A stretch of 64,000 nt of DNA from positions 186,001 to 250,000 of the forward strand of contig KQ964268.1 of NCBI GenBank assembly GCA_001566295.1. The letters run 5' to 3'. The notes below the pieces were generated by a model. That model was not told where the DNA came from and ran no database searches. It saw only the letters and a list, made by a program, of their open reading frames with translations. Below, piece by piece: positions 19,988-30,500 of this stretch (position 1 is its first letter; every line of letters begins with the position of its first letter). Source of the stretch: Microdochium bolleyi (Eukaryota; Ascomycota; Sordariomycetes; Xylariales; Microdochiaceae). The position numbers and the translations under genes are program-made.

Positions 19988-22135
19988 ATGGAGGCCGCCT
20001 CGGCCAGAGCCGCCGCCCGCGACCGCTGGAACGAGCTCGGCCTGCCCCGGCCCTCCCAGCTCCAGCGCTTCATCTCGAGCGCCTGTAGCCCCGAAAACTA
20101 CGAGCCCAACCTCGCCCTCAACCTCGAGATCTGCGACCTCATCAACACGAAAAAGGGCTCCTCCCCGCGCGAGGCCGCCGTCGCCATCGTCAACTACATC
20201 AACCACCGCAACCAGAACGTCGCCCTCCTCGCCCTCAACCTCCTCGACTACTGCGTCAAGAACTGTGGCTACCCCTTCCACCTCCAGATCAGCACAAAGG
20301 AGTTCCTCAATGAGCTCGTCCGCCGCTTCCCCGAGCGGCCCCCCATGCGCTGCACCCGCGTCCAGAATAAGATCCTCGAGGCCATCGAGGAATGGCGCAG
20401 CACCATCTGCGAGACCAGCCGCTACAAGGAGGACCTCGGCTTCATCCGCGACATGCACCGCCTGCTCAGCTACAAGGGCTACATGTTCCCCGAGGTCCGC
20501 CGCGACGATGCCGCCGTCCTCAATCCCAGCGACGTAGGTAGCGCCCATGCCCAACGGCACACCGAGATCCCGTTTCTGCTGACACAATGGCCACACAGAA
20601 CCTCAAATCGGTCGAAGAGATGGAAGAGGAGGAGCGCGAACACCAGTCGGCCAAGCTCCAGGAGCTCATCCGCCGCGGTGCCCCTGAGGACCTGCAGGAA
20701 GCCAACCGCCTCATGAAGATCATGGCCGGCTACGACACAAGGAGCAAGACAGACTACCGAGCCAAGGCCGCCGAGGACGTCGCCAAGATCCAAGCCAAGG
20801 CCCGCCTTCTCGAAGAGAGACTCGATGCCTTCCAGCCGGGCGAGCCGATGAAGGACGGCGACGTTTTCTCTGAGCTTGCCGCCGCGCTGCAGAGTGCGCA
20901 GCCCAAGATACAGAAGATGTGCGAGGAGGAGTCGGAAGACCACGAGGCCGTCGCGAGACTGTTTGAGATCAACGACAGCATACATCGCACAGTAGAGAGG
21001 TGGAAGCTGCTCAAGAAGGGCGATGTGGAGGGCGCTGCCAAGATCGCGTCCGGGGCGCCGATACCAACCCCGTCCAAGGCGTCTGGCAAAGCCCCGTCTG
21101 CGGCGAACGAGCTTTCGCTCATTGACTTTGACGGCGAGGCCGCGGGCACCAATGGCGCCGAGTCGAGTGCTAAGGGCTCGGCGGGCATCGAAAACGACCT
21201 TCTTGGGCTTTCCATGGACGAGAGCAGCAGCTTCGGCCAGGGTGGCGGCATCTCGCTCGGATTTGGTTCGAACCAGAGTGAGTCTTGGAAATACTTGGAT
21301 CGGGGACCGGTCTGTACACTGGCTAACGATTGATAGACATCCCTGGCCCCTCACTCCTCTCCTCATTATCACAAAACAGTACGGCCGGCGGACAAGCCTC
21401 GAGGGCGACGCCGCCACCGTCATCATCGCCATTTGCCGCATTTACATCACCAGCAAGCACGTCTCAGTCCACAACTCCTCAACCCTCAGCTTTCGGTTCC
21501 ACCTGGGGTCAGCCTCCGCCTGCGCAGAAGTCGACAGCCCCTAGCACGGACGCCTTCGCGGCTTTGTCTGCAGCTCAGTTCTCGTCGTCGAAACCGTCCA
21601 CGCCGAAGCCTGCAGCCCCTGCTGCTGCTGCGCCTCCTGCCGCTGCTGCAAGCAACGACGACGACGAGTGGTCGTTCTCTTCTGCGCTGCCTACTGATAC
21701 CCCCGCACTGCCCAAGGACCACTCGGCGACGGTCAAAGAGGGTCCGGTCAGGGTCGACATGAAGGCCATGCGGTCGCCTCAATCACCGAACGGCCTTGCT
21801 CTGTCGTTTGCCTTCTCCAATGCGACTGGTCAGAACGTCGGGGACATTCACTTCCAGCTCGCAGTCACAAAGGTACAATCAACAACATCCCACAGGCGAA
21901 GAGTAATTGCTGACATGACACGCTCCAGGGATACGAACTGCAACTGCAGCCCCAGACAGGCCGAGCACTGCAGCCGAACCAGAGGTACGGTGTCACGCAG
22001 AACATGCAGGTATGGCACGCGGGGGACAAGTCGCGCAAGGTTGAGGCGTTGAAACTACGGTGGCGGTTGAGCTACACGCTCGGGGGGGAGGCCAAGACGG
22101 AGATGGGTGACGTGGCCGAGTTCTCCATCGCGTAG
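19988..22135 (+). CDS. GGA-family clathrin adaptor (VHS-GAT-GAE)
   Basis: Four exons: 19988-20533, 20599-21277, 21337-21872, 21929-22135, giving 655 residues; all introns are 55-65 bp GT-AG. Domains in order are VHS (about 20-155, with LEICDLINTKKGSSPREAA and YCVKNCGYPFHLQI), GAT (about 185-300, EEREHQSAKLQELIRRGAPEDLQEANRLMKIMAGYD, the Arf-GTP/ubiquitin-binding helices), a Ser/Pro/Ala-rich hinge with a DLLGLS clathrin-box-like element (near 390-410), and a C-terminal gamma-adaptin-ear domain (about 535-655, GPVRVDMKA ... GLALSFAFSNATG ... NMQVWHAGDKSRKVEALKLRWRLSYTLGG). Known role: Arf-dependent sorting between trans-Golgi network and endosomes. It is the most clearly housekeeping gene in the window. 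The start ATG sits in a CACCATGG context. Confidence 0.93.
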
Positions 22136-22569
22136 GGGCAGCGTGATGTCGGTGGTCAGGAGACGCCTTGGTCGTGAGTGTTTATGCAAGACATTGTTGG
22201 GAGCGGGGGAGACACAATGCGCCAGCTGTCGGCTCCAGGGTCCAGGCAAAAACGGGCGTGCGTCGTGGCCCTGCGTCTAGCGGTGCAAGACATAGAAGAT
22301 AGACGGGGAAAGTGAAAATACCTGCAGGCCTGGGCTCGGAGGAAGCAGAGCCAACTCCCTGATGATCGCCGAGCTGCCCGGCGCAATCCAGTGCTTCACC
22401 AGCGGTGTTTGTATGCGGCACGGGGCCTAGCCCCGAAGCCGTGCACAAAGGTTCCACATGCCCATATCAACCCAGAATGCATCGCCTTTGCATGTGTCGA
22501 TAGTACGACTGTGTGGAAGCGGGAGGAAGAGGCAGGAGTGGAGGCTAGGAGTTCTACATGTCGTCCCTG
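22136..22569. other. 3' flank of GGA gene, no gene seen
   Basis: No convincing ORF. This marks the transition from a housekeeping gene to the repeat-rich block. Confidence 0.5.
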
Positions 22570-23285
22570 GCACTGGTGGATCGTGTTGTTCTCCAGGGGC
22601 GCACGGCGGTCGTGTGGAGAGAGCCTAAGAAAGCAGTGTAACTCTGGTAGTCGCAAGCTAATCTGAATCGCACCCATTTCCTAACGTGGTAAAGCGCGGC
22701 AGAAGTGGATCTTCCTTGGGGGGTACTGCCTGCCTGCCTGCCTGCCTACCTTGCAGGGCCGTGTGTGTGCTCGGTCGTCGGGGCTGGCTGAGCAGACGTA
22801 GCGGTGGTGATTTAGCCATGAGCTATGGCATGGTTAAGCGGACGCTACAACAGGCGGATGGGCGGTTGAAAAAGGTGCAGGAGTCGTATTGCATATATCA
22901 GCCGAGGAAGATGAGACTTGGGGGTTGCTGCAGCCGACGAGAAACTGAGTGTCTGCCGAGAGAGCCAAGAAAGCAGTGAAGTCTGCCATGACGTCCTGTG
23001 TCTGCAGGCGGGCAGCGGAACACCCGAAGGGAGCCGTGGGCGAGGTGGACCATCAGCGAAGAGCCACCCAGGCTCTTCTAGGTATGATACAGTTTCCAAA
23101 GAGGTGCGGTTCGGGACAAAGACCAGGTGGAGCCGGGGAGGTTGCGTGGCGGGGGATTGCCGGTGTGTGCTGACAAGCCCCACTTGCTTCAAGTGACCTA
23201 GCGAATGGCGCACCCACTGCAGCAGACGCATCCATAATTGCTTTCCATTTCCACTATAATCGCAAGCTAATCTGAACCGCACCAA
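22570..23285 (+). repeat. Degenerate about 350-bp repeat array, left block
   Basis: This contains two core motifs (CTAAGAAAGCAGTG at 22625 and CCAAGAAAGCAGTGAA at 22965) 340 bp apart. Sequence from about 22570 to 23010 is paralogous to about 27555-28010. Shared words are GTGGAGAGAGCCTAAGAAAG, AAGTGGATC, CCTGCTTGCCTGCC-type runs, TTTAGCCATGA and ATGGTTAAGCGGACG. The same reading frame is not kept between copies, so the repeat is probably non-coding. A direct repeat TCGCAAGCTAATCTGAA occurs at 22651 and again at 23260, and may mark a unit boundary. Repeat class unknown. Confidence 0.65.
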
Positions 23286-23289
23286 ATGC

Positions 23290-24107
23290 CCTCCTCGCCG
23301 ACGGCCTGAGCCTCACCTGAGCTATACCTACCCGCGACTAAGCGCAACTGACAAGGATTTAGGTCTAGGATGGCTGATACCTGTGCCACGCCCTACCCGT
23401 GCCAACGGGTAGCGCGTGGTAGGGCAGGCCAAAGAGGATAAGCCCAGTGCGCAACTCGGGCTTGTCCCGTAAGCACATCCAGGCGAGCGCGAGCTATGAT
23501 CGCAGTCAGTGTCCAATACGAAAGCAGATTTTACCTAGATCGGTAGCAGTGAGCTATAGTCGAAGCAGGTGTGGGGGCTTGTACCATTAGGAAAGGCGCA
23601 ACAAACTAGCGTCATGAAGACGCTAAAGGCGATCTGTTTCCATATTCTCCTGTCTGAGAAGACTTCGTGAAGCGACTCGTGGCGGACTTTGCTGGAGGAT
23701 CGGATACATCATGACGAGCAGGCCAACCGCTTGGCCCTCATGTTAGCAATGAGAGGCGTGAATTGCGAAAAGCTCATGGACATCGTTACGGGGCAGTCCA
23801 TACCAATCGGCACTGAAACGCCGACAAACTTTCCCTTGTTGAGCGCATCTGCCGTCTGAGGCATAAAATTGCCGACAAGATCACCGATCACCATCGCGAA
23901 GAGGACCCACGCTGCCAGGAAGCGGTCCGACCAGCCCAGGGGTTTGATAGTTGACCTTCCGGCGGCTGGATCATCGGCGGGCAATTGTTTCTCTACATCG
24001 GCCTGGCCGCGGCCTCCTTGGGTTGGCTCAACCGTGGTGTCATCTGTAGGTCCTCTGGCTTGAAAATGCACCGTCTTGTCGGCCGTGTCGTCTTGAGAAC
24101 TGGCCAT
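23290..24107 (-). pseudogene. acr3: Decayed ACR3-type arsenite efflux permease
   Basis: On the minus strand the ATG at 24107 begins a plausible hydrophilic N-terminus. This is followed by LGWSDRFLAAWVLFAMVIG, NFMPQTADALNKGKFVGVSVPI and, across a GT-AG intron (23803-23730, with a CTAAC branch), AVGLLVMMYPIL. This is the hallmark first membrane region of ACR3 arsenite/H+ antiporters. Immediately afterwards the reading frame breaks: a one-base shift near 23700 separates it from KVRHESLHEVF. Further shifted pieces QIAFSVF, APFLMVQA and LRDKPELRTGLILFGL follow in three frames with stops to about 23290, and the last seven or so membrane helices are missing. It is a clear pseudogene next to an intact arsH, presumably the remains of an arsenic-detoxification locus. 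Confidence 0.8.
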
Positions 24108-24881
24108 GGTGCACGTAGTAGAGGGGCCGGACGTGAGGAATCGATAATCTTGCCCTGCGCGTTGGTGGCGATGGTCCGAGGTAGAGCTTCTGGCTGTGGC
24201 CTGCGCGGACGTCGTCGTTGGCGAGGCGTTTGGGACGCACTTCCGCACAAGAAGTGGCAAGTAGGAGATATCTGAAGGAGGTTCGTCGAATCCAGCCATG
24301 ACAAGACTGGGAATGAAGTCCGCCCCGGGGTACATGGCTTGTCCAATCAAAACCGGGACATGTCAGGTGCTCCCAGGACTCGCCAGGCTCAAAGTTTCTG
24401 TTGTCTTTTGTCTGGGCGTGTCAAGCCGGACTGCGGAGCTGCTGAGCATGCCACGCTCTGCGGCGGCGGAGTGGCAAGAAACAACGGCAGACACGCCTTG
24501 GCTCCTTCTAGTACGCCCGCGGCATGACCGATATCTCCGTCGCTGCCGGACCCGCCGACAAACCCATCCTAGCATGGCAGCAAATCAGAGCCGGGGCGTG
24601 ACAGACGCTGCGCCCAGGTACCAGGTGCAGCAACAGAGTGCTGCAGTGCCAAGTTCTGGTCTTCAGAGTCTCGACTGATCTCTGTCTGCGCTCTGGTGAG
24701 ACCTCCGACCCGCAGCTTTGTTCCCTCTCCTGCATTCCGACGCGCGATGCGATTGTGCTCCTCGCGCACGAGTCTTCTGCGCCTCCCTCGACATCTTCCT
24801 ACAAGCACGAGGCACTCGCCCGCCAGATCCTCCCGGCACGCCGCCCAGGCTGTCCGTCAACACACAACTGCGCTGCACACA
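24108..24881. other. Divergent spacer between pseudo-acr3 and arsH
   Basis: About 770 bp between the two starts. ORFs are short and overlapping. It would have contained a shared bidirectional promoter; no recognisable operator was found. Confidence 0.5.
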
Positions 24882-25820
24882 ATGGGCTCAGCACTCGACG
24901 CTCCTCGGGGCCAGGCTGCGACAGCGCCACGCCCCCCAGCAGCCGCCGCCGCCGCCGTCGCATCTGACTTGCACCAAAGGGCCCCCGGGACGCCCAGCTC
25001 GCTCGCGATTGCGGCCGAGGACGACGATGCCGAGATCCGTGCTCGGTACCGGCCGTTCTTGCTGTCCGCGGCCCAGCACGCCGCGGACGACTGGGTCTCC
25101 GAGCTCGAACTCGACACGGTAACAGCCATGGTCGAGCGCGAGCTGCTGCAGCCAGGCAAGCCGCGGCTGCGTATCCTCGTGCTGACAGGCAGCCTGCGTG
25201 CGCGCTCGTATAGCCGGCTGCTCGCCTACGAAGGGGCCCGGATCCTGCACCGCTTGGGCTGCGATGTGCGCGTATACGACCCGGCGGGCCTGCCGCTCAA
25301 GGACGACACGAGCCACGACCACCCAAAGGTGCAGGAGCTGCGCGAGCTGAGCCGATGGAGCGACGGCCACTTCTGGGTCAGCCCGGAGCAGCACGGCATC
25401 ATCACGGGCCTCTTCAAGACGCAGATCGACTGGATCCCGCTCGCTGCCGGGTCGGTCCGGCCGACACAAGGCCGTACCCTCGCCGTCGCCCAGGTCTCGG
25501 GCGGCTCACAGAGCTTCAACGCCGTCAACGCCCTGCGCATCCTCGGCCGCTGGATGCGCATGTTTGTGATCCCCAACCAGAGCTCGGTGCCCATGGCCTA
25601 TAAGCAGTTCACGCCCGAGGACGACGGCAGCCGCATGATGCCCAGCTCCAACAGGGACCGGCTCGTCGACTGCATGGAGGAGCTCGTCAAGTACACCATC
25701 GTCATGCGTCCGTCCTTTGACCTCTTTGCCGACCGCTACAGCGAGCGCGCTGACAAGAGGGCCAAACTGGCGGCCGCGGCGACGCCTACACCGGCGCCAC
25801 CCTCTAGCTCGGCAGTGTAA
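24882..25820 (+). CDS. arsH: ArsH-type NADPH-dependent FMN reductase (organoarsenical oxidase)
   Basis: Single exon, 312 residues from ATG 24882 (ACACAATGG). An in-frame ATG at 24747 would add a 45-residue Arg-rich extension, so the start is uncertain. The body is a textbook ArsH: YRPFLLSAAQHAADDWVSELEL, the FMN phosphate-binding LTGSLRARSYSRLLAYEGARIL, HPKVQELRELSRWSDGHFWVSPEQHG, FKTQIDWIPLAAGSVRPTQG, VSGGSQSFNAVNALRILGRWMRM and SSNRDRLVDCMEELVKYTIVMRP. ArsH flavoproteins oxidise trivalent organoarsenicals and are usually encoded beside Acr3 and arsenate reductase. Here both flanking transporter genes are broken. The C-terminus is Ala/Pro-rich and variable. The reading frame shows no damage. 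Confidence 0.88.
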   Translation: MGSALDAPRGQAATAPRPPAAAAAAVASDLHQRAPGTPSSLAIAAEDDDAEIRARYRPFLLSAAQHAADDWVSELELDTVTAMVERELLQPGKPRLRILVLTGSLRARSYSRLLAYEGARILHRLGCDVRVYDPAGLPLKDDTSHDHPKVQELRELSRWSDGHFWVSPEQHGIITGLFKTQIDWIPLAAGSVRPTQGRTLAVAQVSGGSQSFNAVNALRILGRWMRMFVIPNQSSVPMAYKQFTPEDDGSRMMPSSNRDRLVDCMEELVKYTIVMRPSFDLFADRYSERADKRAKLAAAATPTPAPPSSSAV

Positions 25821-26179
25821 GATCGGGTGCTTTCTTGCCCCGGTCATGTCACTGAGGACGCGATTCGTTTTTGCCCGGAGCTACAGAAGTCGATAGCCCT
25901 CCAGCATCAACACATCTTCACCGGAGCATCGAAATCCATAGGGCACACGCAATTCGCATTCTCGACATTGTCCCAACGCAATCTCCCGTAAAGGAGGTCT
26001 TCGACACGTGCACAGTGACATATCGATCGAATTGCCTTAGCCTAGCTCGAGCCCATGTAGTGTCCCGCACCTCTAGGGTGCTGGGTATTACACCCTCATG
26101 CCAACTGGCGCCTCCCTCTAAATCGGGCCAGTGCGGGCCCAGGAAACAAGGCGTCACGCCCTGAGGCGCGCCCCCGAGT

Positions 26180-26550
26180 GCCCAGGACACATGTGCCACC
26201 GTTACACGCATGATGATAGGCAACATCTGCATGGGGCCGACCCGAAGCAGACGCTCTCCACGCGACGGCCCTGCCGCTACTCCGCTGCCCAGCATGAATA
26301 CGCTTGCGACGATGTACGAGGAGCCCGCAGAGAGCTGTGCGTAGAGATATGCCCAAGGGGCGGCGGGCACTTCTCGAAGCAGCAGGGCGATCGGCTCCAC
26401 GCCTGCGACGTGGAAACAGGCGCCGACGAGTCATGTTGGTTGGTGAGTCTGGCGAGTCAATAGTGGTTTCACGTAGAAATTTCGCTGGGGAGAGAAGTGG
26501 CGGTGGCGGGCATGTCTCGTCGCTTCTGTAAGGGAGATGGGGAGGATGAT

Positions 26551-26595
<45 letters not shown>

Positions 26596-27266
26596 AAAGG
26601 CTCTCCTCTTGGTACTTGCAGGCAGTAGGGATCACAGTGGCTACCCAATCGAGGGACAGCACAGGCTGTATGTGCTTGAGCCCGGCCGGCTCGACCGCTA
26701 GGGGACCTATGGTCTGGCGATGAGGGGCGGACCTATCGGTTGTACCAGTTAGTTGTTGATAGATGCTCGCTGTCATGGAGTGCTCAGACAAAGATAAAGA
26801 AGAAGAAAAAAAGAAGAAAAAGCCATAACAAAGTTGGGAGCCGTATAATGTTCAACTACGAGAAGCCTTACTTCCTAATTGGAAATCGCCCAGAATAGTA
26901 CCGTAGAGGATTGTAAACACGAGGACGAGCCGAAACGAAGTTGCTGGCAGCCCACATGGCGAAGCACAGCATCCCGTAGACGAGGGTCAGTAGCCCGGCC
27001 GTCCCCGTCCTCGAGTAGCGGTCGCTGGCGACGCCGATTGGCGGGCGGCCCAGCGCGGTGCCGACGTTGAGCAAGCCGACGACGTCGGTCGCTCGCTGGC
27101 GGGACAGCCCTACGGCGAGGGCAACGAGGCCGACGAGGCCTGTAATACGCAGTGTCCAGTTGTTGCCCAACCGCTCGATAGCGGCAGTGGTGCCCCAGGT
27201 GAAGGCGGCGCCGCCGTCACCCGAGCCCGCGGAGCTGATGCTATTGGCATGTAGATTATTGTACAT
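26180..27266 (-). pseudogene. Decayed MFS transporter (monocarboxylate-permease type)
   Basis: There are two minus-strand remnants. The first (27266-26868) reads RATDVVGLLNVGTALGRPPIGVASDRYSRTGTAGLLTLVYGMLCFAMW, i.e. the loop between helices with G-x-x-x-GRP-x-x-G-x-x-SDR that typifies fungal MCT-like MFS proteins. The second (about 26405-26180) reads EPIALLLRE..YLYAQLSAGSSYIVASVFML, the C-terminal helix pair. The roughly 450 bp between them does not encode the missing helices and includes a (CA)21 microsatellite, and no start or N-terminal half is found. It is a truncated, interrupted pseudogene on the other side of arsH. Confidence 0.65.
26552..26593 (+). repeat. (CA)21 microsatellite
   Basis: An uninterrupted run of 21 CA dinucleotides lies between the two MFS pseudogene remnants. 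Confidence 0.95.
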
Positions 27267-27549
27267 ATTGATGGGAAAGAGCTAGTCTCCTTGACTCGTT
27301 GCGCCATTGATCACGCATATGCGAGGCTCGGCATGTATGCGGTCCTCAAAGTGCAGCCCTGGATTCCTGTCAGACAAGACTTGCCGTCCGTCACGCTTGC
27401 ATATGTACTTGGTCTAATTAGCAGGTATCGCCCTCAGTCCGCGCGAATCCTGCTGCCGCGAGGTGAGGTGAGGCTAGTCAACGAGCAGCGGGGCGTGACT
27501 CATGCACACCTGCCCTACCGTTGCCTGTCCTCAAGGGCTTGCCTTTCCT

Positions 27550-30500
27550 TGGCCATTTTGTTCTCTGGGGTGCGGTGCGGCGGTCCTGTGGAGAGAGCCT
27601 AAGAAAGCAGTGAAGCTGTCCAAGCTGTCCAAGCTGTCCAAGCTGTCCAAGCTGTCCAAGCTGTCCAAGCTGTTCACGGTACGTATCGCGTTAATCCAGA
27701 TCCCACGTAATGCCTAATACAGTTAGCGCGCCAGAAGTGGATCCGCTTCGGGGGTGCCCTGCTTGCCTACTTGCCTGCTTGCGAGGCTGTATGTGTGCTC
27801 AGTCGTGAGGCTAGCTGGCCGAAGGTGGTGGCGGTTTAGCCATGACTTATGTAATCTATGGTTAAGCGGACGTTGCAACAGGCAGGTGGGCGGCTGGAAA
27901 AGTGCAGGAGTCCTATATATCAGCAGGGTATGAAGAGACTGGCGGGCGCAGCAGCCGACTGGGAACTGTGTGTCGGCCGAGAGGGAGCCAACAAAGCAGT
28001 GAAGAAGGTACGTGGGTATCCATTCCTTTACGCCACCACCACCCCCTTCTCCCACTTGAGGGCGATTTGTCAAAGAGCGCACAAGTGCTGCCTGCAGGGA
28101 TATGTGTGGTATGTGTGTTTGGTGTTCGGGGCTGAGTTGGTACGATTGTTCATGAGATATGGACAACGTGCGTACGTCTGCCGGGCGGGTGGTAGCTAGA
28201 GGGTGCTGAGAGATGCAGTGAAGTCGGGACCGGGAGGAGTGAGTCGGCGAGTTCTTTGTCTACTTGCCGGTGGGAGAAGCATGCCTTTAATTGAAAGAAG
28301 TGTAAGTCGCCGTGTCGAATCGTGTCGGAGGGGGATAGCCCTGAACGAGCCGTGGCCATGCTGGGCTATTAGTACAGAGCGCACCAGGCTCTCCTGGTCT
28401 TAACACCTATTATCAAAATTAAGTAGGTAGCAATCGATCCCTGTCCGCGGATACAGCCCCCGGAGAACCGATACATGCGATTCATACTCGGGTGGCCGTT
28501 AGGGACAAAGACTAGTAGGAGCTGGGGAGGTTGGCTGCGTGGTGGAACTCTTTGTGTGTGTGATGGACGGGCAGACGTTTGGGCTGAGGCTAAGAAAGCA
28601 GTGCAAGTCCCGTTATATCCACCCCCCCCCCTCCTTCGTACCTTTTTGCTTTGTGGTGTGTGGGTAGCAAGCTGCGGCTTGGGTCTTGGCTGCTGACACT
28701 GCTGACCGGGCCAAGGAGGACGACTGCAGCGCGAAGGGCCGCCGAGACAGAGCAGCACTGCTCGACCGTGGACCGTGGACCAGAGGGTGTAGTGAGCACG
28801 GTGGAAGCTGGGCCAGGGGTGTGTATTTGAGCTGTGGTGTAGATGGGAAGCTCAGACCCATAGCCGCAAGGGACCATGGGCAGTGATGCCTGACTGGTGA
28901 TGGGAGGTGCGGGCGTATCATCGACCGGACGGCAGCTTGAGTCCGCGCCTCCGCCCTTAGCAAAGGCTCAAAGTGCAGTGAATGGCAAAACCGTGCATCG
29001 GCCTATCGTGTAGCGTACCCGGAAAGATGACCACTTCTGGCGGCACACGTGGCCAGCTCAGTCCTCGTCTGACCACACCCAGGTACTGAATCCTCCCATG
29101 CCACCTGAAGCCTTCGATACAGCACCTACGCATGGCGACCGGCCGGTAACTACACTGCTGTGTTCCGAGGTGAGGGCGCAGACTGTTGTGCCTTCGGTTT
29201 CAAGGTCGGAATTGATTCTAGAAGGTAAAACTTCCTTCTCCTAACCCTCGTGGATTGGAAAGTTGGAGCAAATGATGTGAGACGGCTCAGTAATCCTCTT
29301 GCGTAGCTGGTCGGGGTTAATACAGCAGTGAAGGCTCCGAATTGAGGCATCGATTGCACCCGCTGCGGTCTCCACCCCGCGCTGGTTGAGCTGTGGCCCT
29401 CTCCTGCCCTGCCGGTATTTGGGGCTGAGTGAGTGAGGTTTGGCAATGACTTGTGGTCAAGCGAACGCGCACAGGCGGGTGGCGCCTGGAAAGCGCCCGA
29501 ACCAATAGTAAGGACTGGACGCAGCCGAGCCCAGGGGTTTGTGACCACCGAGAGGAGGCTAAGAAAGCAGTGAAAATGGTCAATGGCCTCAAGTGCACAG
29601 CTGTGCTTTGCTTTGAAAAGCACGCACGACTGACAGACAATGCTCGTTGGGCTTGATGTCCTGACCTCAAGGTACGTAATAGTGATAGAGGCCCTGAGCA
29701 GTACGCAAGGCAAGCAGGCAGTGAAAGGCGCATCGTCTGATCGACCGGCACGGCGGGCATAACTCTATACTAATAGCACGACGCTCGTCGGGCTTGTGAT
29801 ACACCACGATAGCATGAACTAGCCCAAGTCCCAATGCCTCCCTCTTATGGTATTCTAGTGAGGTACTACACGCAGCAATATGTTCACAACATGTCACTTG
29901 ATAAAGAATCATGGCAGGTCCAAGGGCAATAGGCCATCGAGGCTCCTACTCGGAGATCAAGGCCTGGGAGTTCCGTTTCTGGTGTGGCAATAGCTGTAAA
30001 TTGGTACTTTGCATGAGCTCAGAACTCGGAAATACTGAGACACTTCTCTGGGAAGTCGTCGTTCGTCAAAGCGTACACGATCGTCGTGTCTCGAAGGAGA
30101 CTCAAGTCCGGGCCATGGCTTGAATACATCCTTGGCACCGCTAGCTCCAAGGCCACAACACCCTAGGTCGGGTTTGTGAGATGTTGTTTTTCCTTTTCCC
30201 CAATGGCGTGTGACGCGGGCGGTCGAGGGACTTCTTCGGCTCGTTACTCAGATCGACTAAACAAGCAACATCTTACAATCGCGTCGGCGCTAAGTTTCTG
30301 CGGCTCGGGGTCGCCCGGTGCAGAAGGACCCTCAGCACACGAGGAGGCTCTCTGTTGACAGATTGCGAAATGAAGAGCCGTGATTGCTGTGTCTTTGCGG
30401 TCGGTTCTTGGGTCTCAGGCTGGGGTAGTTGAACCAATGGGAGGTGAGGCGCCGGTCAACCCTCCTGGCGCTCACTGGTGGGAGGCTAGAAAAGCAGTGA

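Noticed and set aside
19623..20537. 304-codon plus-strand and 268-codon minus-strand ORFs overlapping the GGA first exon
   Set aside because: Shadow frames of GC-rich VHS-domain coding sequence and its pyrimidine-rich leader.
22845..23285. ORFs starting MVKRTLQQ or their antisense in the repeat array as real genes
   Set aside because: Copies of the unit do not keep a common reading frame and are broken differently; treated as repeat DNA.
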